This document shows positions 32,201 to 47,200 of a stretch of DNA of 64,000 bases, one piece after another; positions within the stretch are counted from its first letter, which is position 1, and every line of letters begins with the position of its first letter. The stretch is taken from NCBI GenBank assembly GCA_030323885.1, contig CM059203.1, positions 3,286,001 to 3,350,000 on the forward strand, in the 5' to 3' direction. Under the pieces are notes generated by a model that did no database searches, had not been told where the DNA came from, and worked only from the letters and a program-made list of their open reading frames with translations. The position numbers and the translations under genes were made by a program. The stretch is from Branchipolynoe longqiensis (lineage: Eukaryota > Annelida > Polychaeta > Phyllodocida > Polynoidae).

Positions 32201-35200
32201 TATCTATATTTGATTTGACATATCTAACTTAGATACTGATGCACTTATTAAACATTTGTTTCTGTGTAGAAGGCAATACTGAGTTAATTTAACAGAACCT
32301 GTTACTGCAGAAGTCTCTGGTGTCAGAGTTTTGGCAAGCTTGCCAAAACTAATTTTCCATATTTGCACTCAAAATGTCTTAAAAGTTTACCATATCAAAT
32401 AAAAGTAACTTTGAACTAATGTAAAGTAGATACTAGTGATCGATCTAATATATTTATCTCAGAAAAATAGAGAAATTCAAAAACATTGGACTATGCAACA
32501 TTAAATATCCATGAAGTTCAAACAAAAATAATATCTTCTTTGTTAGGCTATGTAATTGGCGGTGGCATGTTAGTACAACCGAACTCAGACGTACGCCCCT
32601 GGATACAGTGGAGGGGCGGGGGTTACTATGGAGTAAATTTGGCGGCGTGTTACCTGCTAAATATCGTCTGCTCTCGTAAAAACCAGAAATTCAACATAAT
32701 CTCTTCTTAAATCTGTAGAATTCGTATTTTTTGGTAAATGCAGACGACATTCAGTGAAAAGATTGGCGCAGTTTGGAATTTGAAGCCTTGCAGATGACAC
32801 TTTTTAGCACAGCAGACGGCAGTTGTGAAATCATTTATTTCTATGTAAGCGACACCCAAACACCCCCATCTCACGTGACTCTCCACGGTTGGTGGATTCT
32901 TTTTTGTTTTGGATTGGGTGTGTGTGCTTAAAAAAAAGAAGTATTTGTTAGTATAGAGCATAGTGACCTAGTTTCCAGTATTATATAACTCACGGAACCG
33001 AATCTCTATTAAAAAATAAATAAATAAATAATGGAAACACAAAACCAAAAGGTAAAAATAAACTAACGAAAACGTTGTGCGGAAATAGAATGTTTATGAC
33101 TTTTCTAAGTCGTCTGGTACAATGAAATAATATCTCTATATGTAGGCGGATAACTCTACGCAATAAACTACATCGCCATTCCAGCGGCGCGGTGCATTGC
33201 GGGATGCGTCAAAGCAAAACAAACACACGAGAAGCACATGGCACATGCTAATACACTGGGTGCAGCTATGAAATGTGCTAGTTTCAGCTCAGCTCAGCTC
33301 TTGTTTCAAACATAGAACACTAACTAAAAAAATATATATAACAAATTAAGATATTAATCTTTTATCCAGCATTGCATTTACATCAATATAATCAGCACAT
33401 TTTATACCATGTGCATTTAGATTTAGATAAATTTGGGCACTCAGACTAGTGTTAGAGCCATAGCCAGAGTCAGTTTTACTTATTTTATTCATGTTTTTAT
33501 TTATATCCTATGGTTAATGACATATGTAGAAATAGAAAATGAGTAGGGTTAATCAGATATTGGTGATATATTTCTTTGAAACAAGTTTTTGTTGACACAT
33601 TTGACATTTTAATATTTAGAACAAGAATTACTTATGGCTAATCAATGGTGATGTAAACATCAGCCTGTAAAATGACTGAAATTGTATGTTTCTTAGCTCA
33701 AAATGCTTAATTATGGAGAGTTGTGTCTTAAACATATTCATTATATTATTATATCGCATCCTTCCGTCCATGTTTGTGCCAAATTGTTATGTATTTTTTA
33801 ATCATTTTGAATAAAATCAAAGTTTTGCCCTACGGATATCGGCAAATTCAATGGCTGTTCGCCTTTGCTTTGCTGCCAATGCCATCTTCAGCGCATGCGC
33901 AGTCGAAACCGTGATCTCGTCTATTGTGGGCTAAATGTGGAGCAGGACGTAGCTCTGGTGGTAGAGTGCCGACCTGTGAAGGTGTCGGTCATTCTATTGA
34001 TTCTGCTCAGTGGACCCATTTGCAGTTTGGGTTATTTTCCGTTCCAACCAGTGGTCCACAACTGGTTCATCAAACTCAAAGGCTGTGTGTGGTATGTGCT
34101 GTCCTGTCTGTGGGAAAGTGCATATAAAAGTCCCCTTGCTGCTTATTGGAAGGAGTACCCGACGTGGCGGCAGCAGGTTTCCTCCAAAGAAATATGTCGG
34201 AATGACCATATGTTTGACGTTGAATAGCCGATGATAAAATCCAATGTGCTCTAGAGACTTGGTTAAATCAAACAAATCATGGTGACTTTATAGTGCTGCC
34301 CCATTCAATATCTAACACAATGTCATGACAGGTGCCGAATTGTGACAGCGTTCACTCTTTGTGACTTAAGTTTTATGGTGCTGCCAAACTGGGAGACCCG
34401 ACTTCCAGCAACATGACCCGATACCCCACTCAGCAACATTATCCTGATACTAAGCAAACCAGTCCTTGTCCTATCCTATCAATGCTGAGTGCCAGGCTAC
34501 ATCTGTAAAGTCATTGGGTTGACTCGGCCGGAGTTCAAACCCACGACCTCCCGAATTGGAAGCTAACCAGCACTTTAACCGATTCTGTGATCTCATCTAG
34601 TCTATTGGGTGGCAAAGACTTATTTTTAAATATGACATATTCATAAACACATTTATGTTGATATAAGTATGAATAACCAGCTAATTCTAGTGTATTTTTG
34701 CATATCGGTCATTCTCTGAAATGTGGTATCACAAATGCGGTGTCCATATTATGATGGGCATAATTTTTGTTTATATTATATGTATAAATGTATATATGAA
34801 TGTGAAAGATGTGTGATGATGGCAATGCTGATGATGCTGCTGATGATGATGGGTATTTGTTCATAGCAATTTCATATTGATGTGTATTCAAACTTACCTG
34901 TCTCATGTATAATATAATTGTATGTGTTTACATGTGAAACACCAACCAGCAGCCGGGCTGATCAAACCCACCACAAGGTGGCACTGCAAAATTTACATTA
35001 CCATTGGAGAGATAGGGAGTGAGCCGTCTTAGTATTATTATAGGGTCTTTGGTATTAAGCATGTTATCAATGCTATATGTATTTAATCTATCCGGAAAAA
35101 TATATCAATAATATTCTTATCTGATTTAGTGCTATTTAAGTGAAAATGTGACGCTTTACACATTTTACACATTTATATCAAAATTGACACATAGGCCGTA

Positions 35201-38200
35201 ATCGATTAACACAACCCGAGTGACTCGGGTTACCCGAGTCGTCAGAATCTCAAATCGAACACCACGAGTGGAGTCGAGAAATACACATGCCGTGTGCAAA
35301 CCGACCCGACCCCAATAACCCACCTCTTGGCTGGGGTTTACTAGGAGCGATGACGCCACATCTGTGTTGGTACCTGTAAGATAACAGCTACCCTTACAGG
35401 TCTTACGTGTTGTTTTAATACTTTTTTCTTAATAACCCAGATTGTCAGCTTCTACAATCAGAAAATACTTAAAATCCTATTTTGATGTACATATATCGGT
35501 TAGTGAACAAAAATATTAAGATTTAGATTAAGCCACCATTTTATCCACCCCGAGCGTATTCGTTAATTCAACCGAGTCTGTAGGATGTGCGCATGCACCA
35601 AAATGTGGCTCGGGTCACCCGAGTTGATTAATCGATTACGCCCAAAGTAGGACATACTCTATGTGCTTAAATTTTGTGTGGGGGGCGGGAGTCATCAAGC
35701 AAACGAATAGAGCAGCTTACCTGTAATCAATAAAACCTTGTTTGAAAGTGTTGTGTATGTTTATGATGATGTTCGCGATGTATGTTTAATGTCCATCGTA
35801 CATGGGACATTTTTAACATATTACTTAATTTATATCAGATCAAAATCAAAAAGTTAAATATCTTTTTTTTCAACTCTGACATATCCAAAACATGTCAACC
35901 TTCATATGAATATGGATTCTGCTATTGTTTAGAATGTTTTCTGCTGTTATTTGGAATGTTTTCATTTTTGGCTTCCATGTCACATAAGTCATTCCTAGTT
36001 TCAGATAATCGACCTGTGTAATGATATATACACTGGGATGTATAGACCCCTTTCAATGTTTACAAACATTGTGTATGCGCGCACCTTGGCTGCAGAGCGA
36101 AGGCACACTGCCATTGAGTTTGCCGATACACGCAGTGCAACACATCAATTTTATTCAAAATTAATAGAAATGCAGAACCCTAACCTTATAAATTTAATAT
36201 AATCTTTTTGTTGAATATGTTTTCTGTATGTGTGCCAAGCGGTTTGTTTCTAGGTCATGTAGTTTGAGAGATATTTCACTTTTTCTGTATGAAGATTCCT
36301 CATGGCCATTGACAATGCATTGAGTTTGCCGGTACATGCAGTGAATGCAAAACGTCAATTTTATTCAAAATTAATAGAAATGCAGAACCCTAACCTTATA
36401 AATTTAATATAATCTTTTTGTTGAATATGTTTTCTGTATGTGTGCCAAGCGGTTTGTTTCTAGGTGGTGTAGTTTTAGTGATATTTCACTTTTTCTGTAT
36501 GAAGATTGCTCATAGCCATTGAGTTTGCAGTGTGACCGTGTGTCGTCCTACAGCCAAGCAGCGTGCGCACTGACCTAAATACCTATGCTGACGTCGAATG
36601 AAATAGGCCTATAGCAGGGACCAGTTCAGTTTGAAGGACAATGTATGCGGATAAGGAGAGTGGCAGACCACAATAGTGTGGGTTGAATCTGATTCAGTTG
36701 TCATGGTTACTCAGCAGCGACAGTGCTATCAGGCAGTGTGATAGTTTTGTGGGGTTTTGGGTGTTTTTTTCACAACCCATGGTTACCTGTGGGTAATACT
36801 AAGGCACTGGCGCAAAGTCAAGGCCAGCCCTGTTTTTGACACACACAAGAAAGCGGTCGGAATCAGCAAACACAAAAGAAATCTTGTCTTATGAAGCGAT
36901 GAATGCGCTTGTTTATTTGTTTTACCAACTTCTGACAATGCGCTTGCATACTGATTATGACAATGCACTTGTGTACTGACTTATACTTTATAGTGCTATC
37001 CCACTGGGAGATTGGCCTGCCAGTACCATAGACAGCGGGACGTAGCTCGGGCGGTAGAGTGTCCACCTCTGAAGGTCATGCTATCGATCCTGCTCAGTGG
37101 ACCCATTTTCAGTTTGGGCTATTTTCCGTTCCATCCAGTGGTCCATTGGTTCATCAAAGGCTGTGGTATGTGCTGTCCTGTCTGTGGGAAAGTGCATATA
37201 TAAGACCCCTTGCTGCTTATCGGAAGGAGTAGCCTATGTGGCGACAGCGGGTTTCCCATAAAGAACTATGTCAGAATGACCATATGTTTGACGTCCAATA
37301 GCTGATGATACAAAAATCAATGCCCTCCAGAGGCGTCGTTAAATAAAACGAGCTTAAAGCTGCATATTCGGATGAAATATCAAATTTTCAAAACCAAACC
37401 AATTATCTAGATTTGATTTTACATATCTAACTTAGATACTAATGCACTTATTAAGCATTTGTTTCTGCGTAGAAGGCAATACTAAGTCAATATAACAGAA
37501 CCTGTTACTGCAGAAGTCTATGGTGTCAGAGTTTTGGCAAGCTTGCCAAAACTAATTTTCTATGGTTGCACTCAAAATATCTCAAAAGTTTACCATTTAA
37601 AATAAAAGTAACTTTGAACTAATGTAAAGAAAGCAGATACTAGTGATCGATCTAATATATTTATCTCAGAAAAAATACAGAAATTCAAAACCATCGGACT
37701 ATGCTACTTTAACTTCTTTGGCCAGTACAATGATGCAATATTCCACTCAGTCAAAGTATCCTTAAGCTAGCATTCCTTACACACGGTATATGGCATGCGA
37801 ATGCGAATGCGAATAAAAATCAAAACGCATGTAAGTGTATGGGGGTGCTTCCATGCCTCCGAATGCGAATGCGAATGCGAATGCAAATGCAAATGCAAAT
37901 GCAAATGCGGATGCGAATGCGGCAACTGAATCGGTCCATGTAGCCATCGGTGCGGTATGCAAATGCGAATGCTGCTGCGTTTGCCATAGAAACCAATACT
38001 GTTCCTTCACAAATTAGGATGAAAAACCCCAACAAATGTTGCGGGGGATGCCGCATATACGACATTCGCATGCCGCATGCCACATGCCGCATGCCGCATG
38101 CTGCATACCACGTATAAGGAATCTTAGCTTTATACTGAGCAAACCACTCCTTGCTAAATCCAATTAATGCTGAGCACCAGGCTAGGTAGCGGCATGTATC

Positions 38201-41200
38201 ACTTTTGGAAGTCCTTGGTTTGCCTCGGTCGGGTTTAGAACCCACGACCTCCTGCACAGCAAAGCAGCCGGCGCTCTTACCGTCACTGCCATGGGCTGGG
38301 CTCTTTATTATACAGTCTATGTCCTATCTTTAATTGTCTAGTTGTGGGCCACCTTTGGGAGGGGGCCCATGGGGCAGGAGGACAGGGGGGGGGGGGCACT
38401 TGCTCCTCTGCATGGCTGTTTTGTGTTTGAACCTTGAAGTCTATGCGAGAGTAGTGGTTTCAATATGGCCACTGCCTAAGACCACATGGTACAGTTGAAC
38501 CCGAATGAACTACCCCATTTTGCACCTTCGAGCAACTCTGAGAATGGATGGTAATAATCTGGTGGGAGCAGGACGTAGCTCAGGCGGTAGAGTGTCCACC
38601 TGTGAAGGTGTTGGGTCATTCTATCGATCCTGCTCAGTGGACACATTTGCAGTTTGGGCTATTTTCCATTCCAACCAGTGGTCCACAACTGGTTCGTCAA
38701 AGGCTGTGGTGTATGTGATATCCTGTTTGATGTCCAATAGACCTATTTCATGTGCCGTCAGCATGGGTATCTAGGTCACTGCTCGCGCCTTTTGGCTGCA
38801 GTACGACACTGTCACACTGCAAACTCAATGGCTATGAGCAATCTTCATAGAGAAAAAGTTATATATCTCTAAAACTACACCGCCTAGAAACAGACTGCTT
38901 GGAACACATATACAAACCATATTCAATGAATAGATTATATTAAATTTATATGGTTAGGGTTCTGCATTTCTATTAATTTTGAATAAAATAGACTTTTTAC
39001 TCTGCGCGTACCTGCAAACTCAATGGATTGTCAATGGCCGTGAGCAACCTTGAATTATATTCATACAGAAAAGATTTAATATCTCTAAAACCACACCACG
39101 TAGAGACAAACCGCTTGGTACACATATAGAAAACATATTCAACGAATAGATTATATTATATTCAATTCGATTCAATTCTTTATTTCAGACTCAGGATTAT
39201 GGTAGTTACATAATTTGGTCCATAGTAGGTAGATATAAAAATTAATGTGAATAGGATATAAGTAATAGTATAAATACTACCATACTAACCAATATCAAAA
39301 TGTTGGTCTACATACAGTAGTTTGTACCAATGCCTCCATATGGCAGACGTAAATCTGAGATCACTCTCTTCTATTTTTACAAGTCCCTGTATTATAACAT
39401 TTTCTGACTTGTCAAGTCTAGTAATAAATTTGAATGTTAGATTCCTGATAACAGCCTGGAAGGCTGGCACATCAATATTGGCAAACAGCTGACTAGCACT
39501 GTGATACCTAGGTAGCCGGAGTAATAACCTCATAATGTCATTATATGCTACATTCAGTTTTCTAATGCTATACATTCTATAGTTCCACCAAATCTGGGCA
39601 GTATACAAAGGAGTACAAAAAGTTCTAAATAAATTTACCTTCACATCAGCTGTACACATATGAAATTTCCTGATGAGCATATTTCCCTGAGCATATAACT
39701 TGCGACACTGTCTATTAATATCCCTGTCATCTCTAAAGTCATCGGTCATAAAGTGTCCTAAGTACTTGACTTCAGTAGAGATTGACAGGGGAGCACCAGT
39801 TAACATAAAATCAGGAAACACAGTATCCTTGTCATATTTTGATCGAATGATCATAACCATACTTTTAATAGCATTGTATTTGATATCAGCTTCTATGCCA
39901 TATTCAGAGCATATATTAAGTAGCATTTGCAGTCCACTACTATATGGTGAGAATATTACCAAATCATCGGCATACATGAGATGATTTAGAAATAGAAGTG
40001 ATAATCCATTAATACATCCAGTTTTACACTCATTTAACCTTTTCGACAGGTCATCCATATAAATATTAAATAAATAGGGGGACAATATCCCTCCCTGACA
40101 TACACCATTACTGACTTGGAAGGGTTCTGACATGGCATTATCCCACCTGACTACTATTGATTGGTGCGAATACCAAAATATTAATATCCTGATGAGATAG
40201 CCTGGAGTAACACACTGCACTAGTTTCACTCTATCAAATGCCTTAGAGGCATCAAGATAACACAAAAACATAGTAAAATTTAAACTATGATACTTCTGTA
40301 TAATCTCCTTAAGAGCATAAATGCACATATCTGTCCCATGCTTCCGCTTGAAACCATATTGATTATCATTTGTTTTTAAATACAACTCCAGTCTATCTAG
40401 CAGTACATTTTCAAATATTTTTGACAAAATACTAGCAAGTGCTATAGGTCTATAATTATCCTTACTGTTAATTCTTCCCATTTTGTCCTTAATTACTGGT
40501 ACAAGAATACCAGAGATCATAGTATCAGGCAGAGTTCCATGTATGAGAAAGCCTGTGAGGCACATAGCTAACATGGAAAAAACTCTTGAGCTGGCATATT
40601 TGAGATGCTCTGCATAAATATTGTCAGCACCACACATCTTGTTACTATCAAGTTTTAATATGGCATCCCTGATTTCCTTAGCACCAACATTTATATCACT
40701 ACAGCTTTCGACATTAAACCTAACACTATCAACATTACTGCATACACAGTTAAATAACTCTTTATAATTATTTTTCCAGAGCTCAGCTATCTTCTCACAC
40801 CCTACCACACCCTCAATATTTGTGGGAAGTGGTGTTTTACTATTGTCTATCAATTTGACCTCTTTCCAGAATTCTTCTACATTGTTATTCTGCAGCTTAG
40901 TGGCTAAGGCATCTCTCCTCATAGCATCCTCATTGTATTTAATGTATCTTAAAGCATATTTAAAACGGGAATTTGTCCTCTTTTTCATTTCAGAAATACA
41001 ACCCTGCCTGGGTTTACCCTGTTCCTTCCATAGTAAGAAGGCTTCTCTTGCAGCTTTGTGAAGGTCTGCTATGTGTACATTCCATCCTGGACGGCACTGA
41101 GTGTTACATTTAGGGAATTTATACAATGGCTTACTTGCCAGCTTAAGGGCCTCTACAATGGTGTCATAAAAACTACACACTTCATCTGCATGTTGAGAAA

Positions 41201-44200
41201 CCTTACAATGCACATCTCTACACATTAGAGCATCTGTGGCTATTTTAACATTTTGCAAGAGAGTTTCAGATACGAAGAAATATTAAATTTATAAGGTTAG
41301 GATTCTGCATTTCTATTAATTTTTAATAAAATAAACGTTTTGCAATGCGCGTACCGGCAAACTCACTGCATTGTCAATGGCTGTAGGCAATCTTCATACA
41401 GAAAAGGTCAAATATCTCTAAAACCACACCACCTAGAGACAAACCACTTGGTACACATATAGAAAACATATTCAACGAATAGATTATATTAAATTTATAA
41501 GGTTAGGGTTCTGCATTTCTATTAATTTTGAATAAAATAAACGTTTTGCAATGCACATACCGGCAAACTCAATGCATTGTCAATGGCCGTGAGCAATCTT
41601 CATACAGAAAAGTGAAATATCTCTAAAACCACACCACCTAGAGACAAACCGCATGGTACACACATAGAAAACATATTCAGCGAATAGACTATATTAAATT
41701 TATAAGGTTCTGCAGTTCTATTAATTCTGAATAAAATAAGCGTTTTGCACCGCGTACCGGCAAACTCAATGGCAGTGTGCCTTCCTTCTGCAGCCAAGAT
41801 GTGCGTGCATACACAATGTTAGTAAACATTGAAATAGGTCTATAGCCGATTATATGAAAATCAATGTGCTCGAGAGGCGTCGTTAATTAAAACAAAAAGA
41901 AAAAAGAAAAATAAGGTAACAATCGGGTCACATGACTTAAAATTTGAATAAAATTAGGATATTTGTGGCTACCTTGCCTGGTACTCGGAATTACTAGGAT
42001 AATCTATCGTCTGGTTGGCTCAGTGTCAGAATAATGAAGATTGATTTAAGTGGGATATCGGGTCACGATGGCCATGTGACCTAGTGGGGCCACACTATAG
42101 AGTCGCAGTGAATGTGCACTTACACGTCGGTACCATCAGTAACCCTACACACACATTTCACTCACACACACACACACCGGACGCAGTGGCCAAATCGGTA
42201 CAGCGCCGGCCTCCTGTGCGGGAGATCGGGAGTTCAATTCCTGGTCGAGTCAAACCGATGACATATAAAATTTATAGTTATTGCTTCCTGCACCATGACC
42301 ATGACCATGACCAATATCCCACTCAGTCACATTATCCTGATACTGAGCTAACCAGTCCTTACCCTATCCTAGTAATACTGAGTGCCAGGCTAGGTAGCGA
42401 CAAGTATCAATTTTGTACGTTATTGGTTTGACTTAGCTAGGATTCGAACTCCCGACCTTCCGCAATAGAGAATGAGATAGGAAGACCATGTAGGCATTTC
42501 ACCATATTCAACATTTGTATATCGCTTTATCTTTCATATATTCCATCATAGGAGGCCAGTACATGAGCGCTTTCGACAGAAGCGACAAACATTGCAGGAT
42601 ATGGCTCGTCCACTGAAGCACTGGCTGTACAGACACAGAGCGAACCCATACCCAACCCGCGAGGAGAAAGCGCAACTCGCGCGTTGGTCCTCCATGACAC
42701 TTACCCAGGTAAGCGCTTTCGCTATGCGAAAAACCAGCTGAAAATTTTATGGATGAATTTTGGTTCATTGATTGATGGTGATTTTGGCGCAATTCCAAAA
42801 CTCAAAGACCATATCTTTGACCAAAAGTGGCTCAAATATATTCCGTCAAGTAGTTTTTTTCACTGACAAAAAGGAAAAGGATCTATCAGTTAAATACTAA
42901 AATATTACATATACATATCTGATTCTAGGTAAAAATGAAAATTCAATTGCTGATTTGTTGCAACAATGTATTTAGCATAAGTATCAACTTTAGGAGCGGA
43001 ACGTAACTCAGGCAGTAGACTGTCCACATGTGAAGGTGTAGGTCATTTCATGGGTCCTGCTTAGTGGACACATGTGCAGTTGGGACTATTTTCCATTCCA
43101 ACCAGTGGACCACAAGTGGTTCATCAAAGGCTGTGGTACGTGCTGTGCTGTCTGTGGGAAAGTGCATATAAAAGACCCGTTGCTGCTTATCGGAGAGAGT
43201 AGCCTATGTGGCGGCAGCGGGTTTCCTCCAAAGTAATATGTCAGAATGACCATATGTTAGCCGTCCAATAGCCGATGATATGAATCAATGTGTCGAGAGG
43301 CGTCATTAAATAAAACAAACTTTACTTTAAGTGTCAACTTTGATTTAATGTAAAATTGATTGCTCAGCCGGAAGATCACCCCATACAGCCATACAGCTAC
43401 GTTACTACATATTTGTGTCTGAATAAAACCCAACTAGTAAATGCAAGCAACATGTCATCTTGAAATGGATAAAGCTGTATAGACCGATTAGATCATCAAA
43501 GTGTGGAAACCAAAGCACTTATCTAGAATTGATTCTACATAACAAACTTAAGGTTGCCTAATCTGATGGGTTTTAGTGTCTGTCATTTTCTGAGATAAAT
43601 TTATTAAGTTGATTATTATAATCTACCTTACTTTAGTTTGAAATATCTTTTATTTTTAATGGCTAACTTTTGAGATCAATCAATCAATCAATCAATAGGA
43701 TACAGCTATAATAGGCCTTGGAACTGTTAGCCGCTCTTAATTAATAGAAATGGAGATAGTTCTTCAGATGTGGTCGATAGTAGCAACTGTCACTGGCTCC
43801 AAGATATATGTAATGCTTGACCAGTATGAGATATTTGAAGTGCAACCATACAAAATTAATTTTGGGAACCACGCCAAAACTGAGACCATAGGCTTCTCCA
43901 ATAATGGGTTCTATTAAATTGCCTCAGTATTTCCTTATATGTGGTGACAAATACTTCTTAATAAGTGCACCAGTAGCTAAGTTAGATATGTAGAGTAAAA
44001 TCTAGATAATTGCTTTGGTTTTGAAAATTTGATGCTTCATTGGACCATGAAGTTTTAAATACACAGCGACAGTTCTTTCATAAACTCCTAAGCCAAATGC
44101 TCTCCTCCTAAATGGCCATTCAAATATTACCTAACGCTTAGGGGGGTGGTGGATGTGGGGGGGGGGTAGATAACAGATTCACCCTGTACTCGCAGGACAC

Positions 44201-47200
44201 GGGTGAACATAGTCTAATTACTGGCGAAAATAGCTTTAGTATGGAAAAGGAAGTGGAACCCATGCCTCCAGTATCAAATGGGTACTTATATCGGCACAGA
44301 GTTGGTGAAATGGGAGAGAATGCAAAAAGACAAGATGGCGGCCTTAGAACGCCATCGATCTCACCTTTAAATTCTATTAAACTATATGTTTTATTATATT
44401 TTTCAACTCAAAGGTAGCGGGGAAATATTTAGGCATATATAAAGAATAAGTATTGCTTTTTAGATTGTGGATTTAGGCTCTCATTTCATTTCCCCGCTTT
44501 TTCGACAGTGTACTGCGAGTACAGGGTGAATGCTTTTTCTAGGGGTGGTAGATCCAAGCATTATATGGTTGATTGATTGGTGGTTGCTTTACGCCATGTT
44601 GGCAGCATAGGCCATATTCACGGCGAGAATTGTTTGTTTTTTGTTCAAACCATCGCTTTTACATGTAAAAGCAGACAAACAATTATGTGCCAATAGACAC
44701 TCATTAAATTAGAAAGCTCACGATCATATATTTGTGGTCAAGGGAAACAAATTACCATAGAAAAGGAAAAGTTTTATTAATAATTGATAGAATTTATTTA
44801 GTAAACTATATGAGGTGGTACAGTCCAGGTGCCCTCAAAAAGGCTAAAATGTTTTCTTGTTTTACTTTAGTAAAAAGGTCATGCATACTGTCTGCAGTGT
44901 AGAATTGTTGGCGCAGGGCCAAAAAATCAACGCAACTTAGTCAAATGTGTTTGAGTGTCAGCGGGGACTGACACTCAAACACTCCATAGCACCACTAATC
45001 CATACACTCAAATCGTTATATGGTGTATGAACTAGTGCTATGGAGTGTCACAAGGGGGAGAGGGTCTAAATTTGACCAAAGTAGCATTATGTAATAATTG
45101 AACAGGCCCTTAATGTAGGAAGGTATCTCAACTCGTTTTGCAACTCAATAGAAAGTACTATATTTTAATATAAAAGTCGATATCGACAGCTCTTTCGAGG
45201 AGAAGAAAAATTACACAAATTTGATTTAAATCAGATGGTTAGTTCAAAAGTTGTAGTGTTTTCAATATTCCCAAACATGGCCCAAAAATCAGATATTTTG
45301 ACAATTTGGATGAAACCCCTATTACAGCTCTCAATTATTATTTTCTTAATTAATGGACACATGAACTTGTATTCCAGTAATATATATTACTACCATGCGT
45401 ATTGCAAGTCTATTTCATTTCAGAGTAACCACATAAATAATTCTTTTAGAAATTGGCCATTCAAAATGACAAAGAGCAGCTACTGTGTGGTAAGATAACA
45501 CCAGCACTACAACTGGCCAGCATTGAAAACAAGCCTAGGTACCTGGGCTTATATGCTATGCACAGTATAAATACAGCCTCAATAAAAAAAATAATAAATA
45601 AAAAAATATATTTAAAAAACACAAATTGGAGCTTGTCAATATGAAGGATTAAGAGGTATGAGACACATAGATGCCTACAGATTGAAAAAGGTGAATTGTG
45701 TTAGGACTCTACTTCAGGCGAAAGTAAGCATGAGTGCTTCCGACTGGTGGATCAATGTGGCAGGGATACCTACTTAATGCCTCCAATTTGTCGCATTTCG
45801 CCAGGTCTCGAACTGGTTCGCGAATGCGCGAAGAAGGCTGAAGAACACAGTGACCGACCCAGATCTGAGCTGGGGCAGGCGCGTGCAGCTCTACAATAGC
45901 TGCCTCGAAGGCAATGCAGAGCGCCTCAGCGTGTGTTCAGATGAAGAGGAGGATATCGAAGAAGAAGAAGAGAACTTGGGGTACGAAGAGGCTGCGAAGA
46001 GCAGTCAGCACCAGCAGTCAGCTGAAGCGTGGGATGAGAATATGCTGGGTGAGTTAAGGAGGATATTTTTTTTTAATGTATTATTAAATTCATTGATTGA
46101 AGTAGCATATTCCGATCGGTTTCAATTTCTGTCATTTTCTAAGATAAATACATTAGATTAGTTGTCATAATCTACATTACCATAGTTTTATCTTAAATGG
46201 CCAACTTTAGAGATATTTGAAGTCGTGACTGCAAAATTTATTTAGGCACGCCAAAATGCTGACACCATAAGCTGCAGTCATAAGAGCTTGCTGGCTCAGA
46301 TTTACCTCATATTCCCTTCTAAGTTCTCGACAGCTGTCCACACAGGTTCGAACCCTAGTTGGGTCAAACCAATGACTTACAAAATTTATACTTGTCGCTT
46401 CCTAATTCCTAGCCAGGCGCTCGGTATAATTAGAAGAGGGCAAGGACTGGTTAGCTCAGTGTCAGGATAATGTGACTGAATGGGATATCGGGTCATGGTG
46501 CCGGCAGCCTGATTTCACCATGGGACATCAGTATAAAGTCGCCATGATTGCGCCCTATCACAAGTCGGTACCCGACTTGATATGACCTTAGAGGTTGCCA
46601 GGACGTAAAACTCCAACAACCAACCAAATGTCGGTGCCGTTCCTTACCGAACCCTGCTCCATTCTGCAGATCAATTCCATCAAGCTGCAGCCGACCACCG
46701 ACACCTCCCCGACCCGACAGGCCACGACGCGCCTCAGGTCACAAACCCCATCTGTGACGTCACGAAAGCGCGCGACAACGACACCATCATGACGACAACG
46801 ATGCAACGCCAAATCACCTACACCGACGACAATGACCATGACAATGACAATGACAATGATGACGTCAACGATGACGTCGACGACGACGACAGCAGCTCGG
46901 CCACTTCCGGAAACGTCACTTCCGGTTCCGGTTCCGGTTTGGGCGCGGACATAAACCGGAAGTACAAGGCGAGCATCCTGCAGCGCTACCTGCAGGACGC
47001 GTGCGCACTGCAGCAGCCTTCAGGGGGCGCCGATAGGCGGCGCCACCCGTCGGGTTCCCTCAGCTCTCACGACTACGAGGACTGGTCCTCCTCCTCATGC
47101 AGCTCACCCGGCCACAATGTGTTTGAAGGTCAGTGCCAAGGTCATTAATAATAAGAATCTAAAATGATAATAATTATATATTTTAAAGGGTCCAGGCACC

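Larger units (their letters stand above)
38567..41890 (+). mobile_element. S4 SINE split by M11
   Basis: 5' part 38567-38741 runs from the S4 head to GATGTCCAATAG, with an internal deletion. The 3' part resumes at about 41843 with CCGATTATATGAAAATCAAT and ends GGCGTCGTTAATTAAAACA. In intact S4 these two words are adjacent, so M11 landed at that point. Confidence 0.8.

Noticed and set aside
37835..38017. Asn/Ala repeat peptide
   Set aside because: Translation of the GAATGC hexamer inside an M10 element.
42508..42798. Minus-strand 96-codon frame over MKX exon 2
   Set aside because: The plus strand encodes homeodomain helices 1 and 2 with correct splice sites; the minus frame is its shadow.
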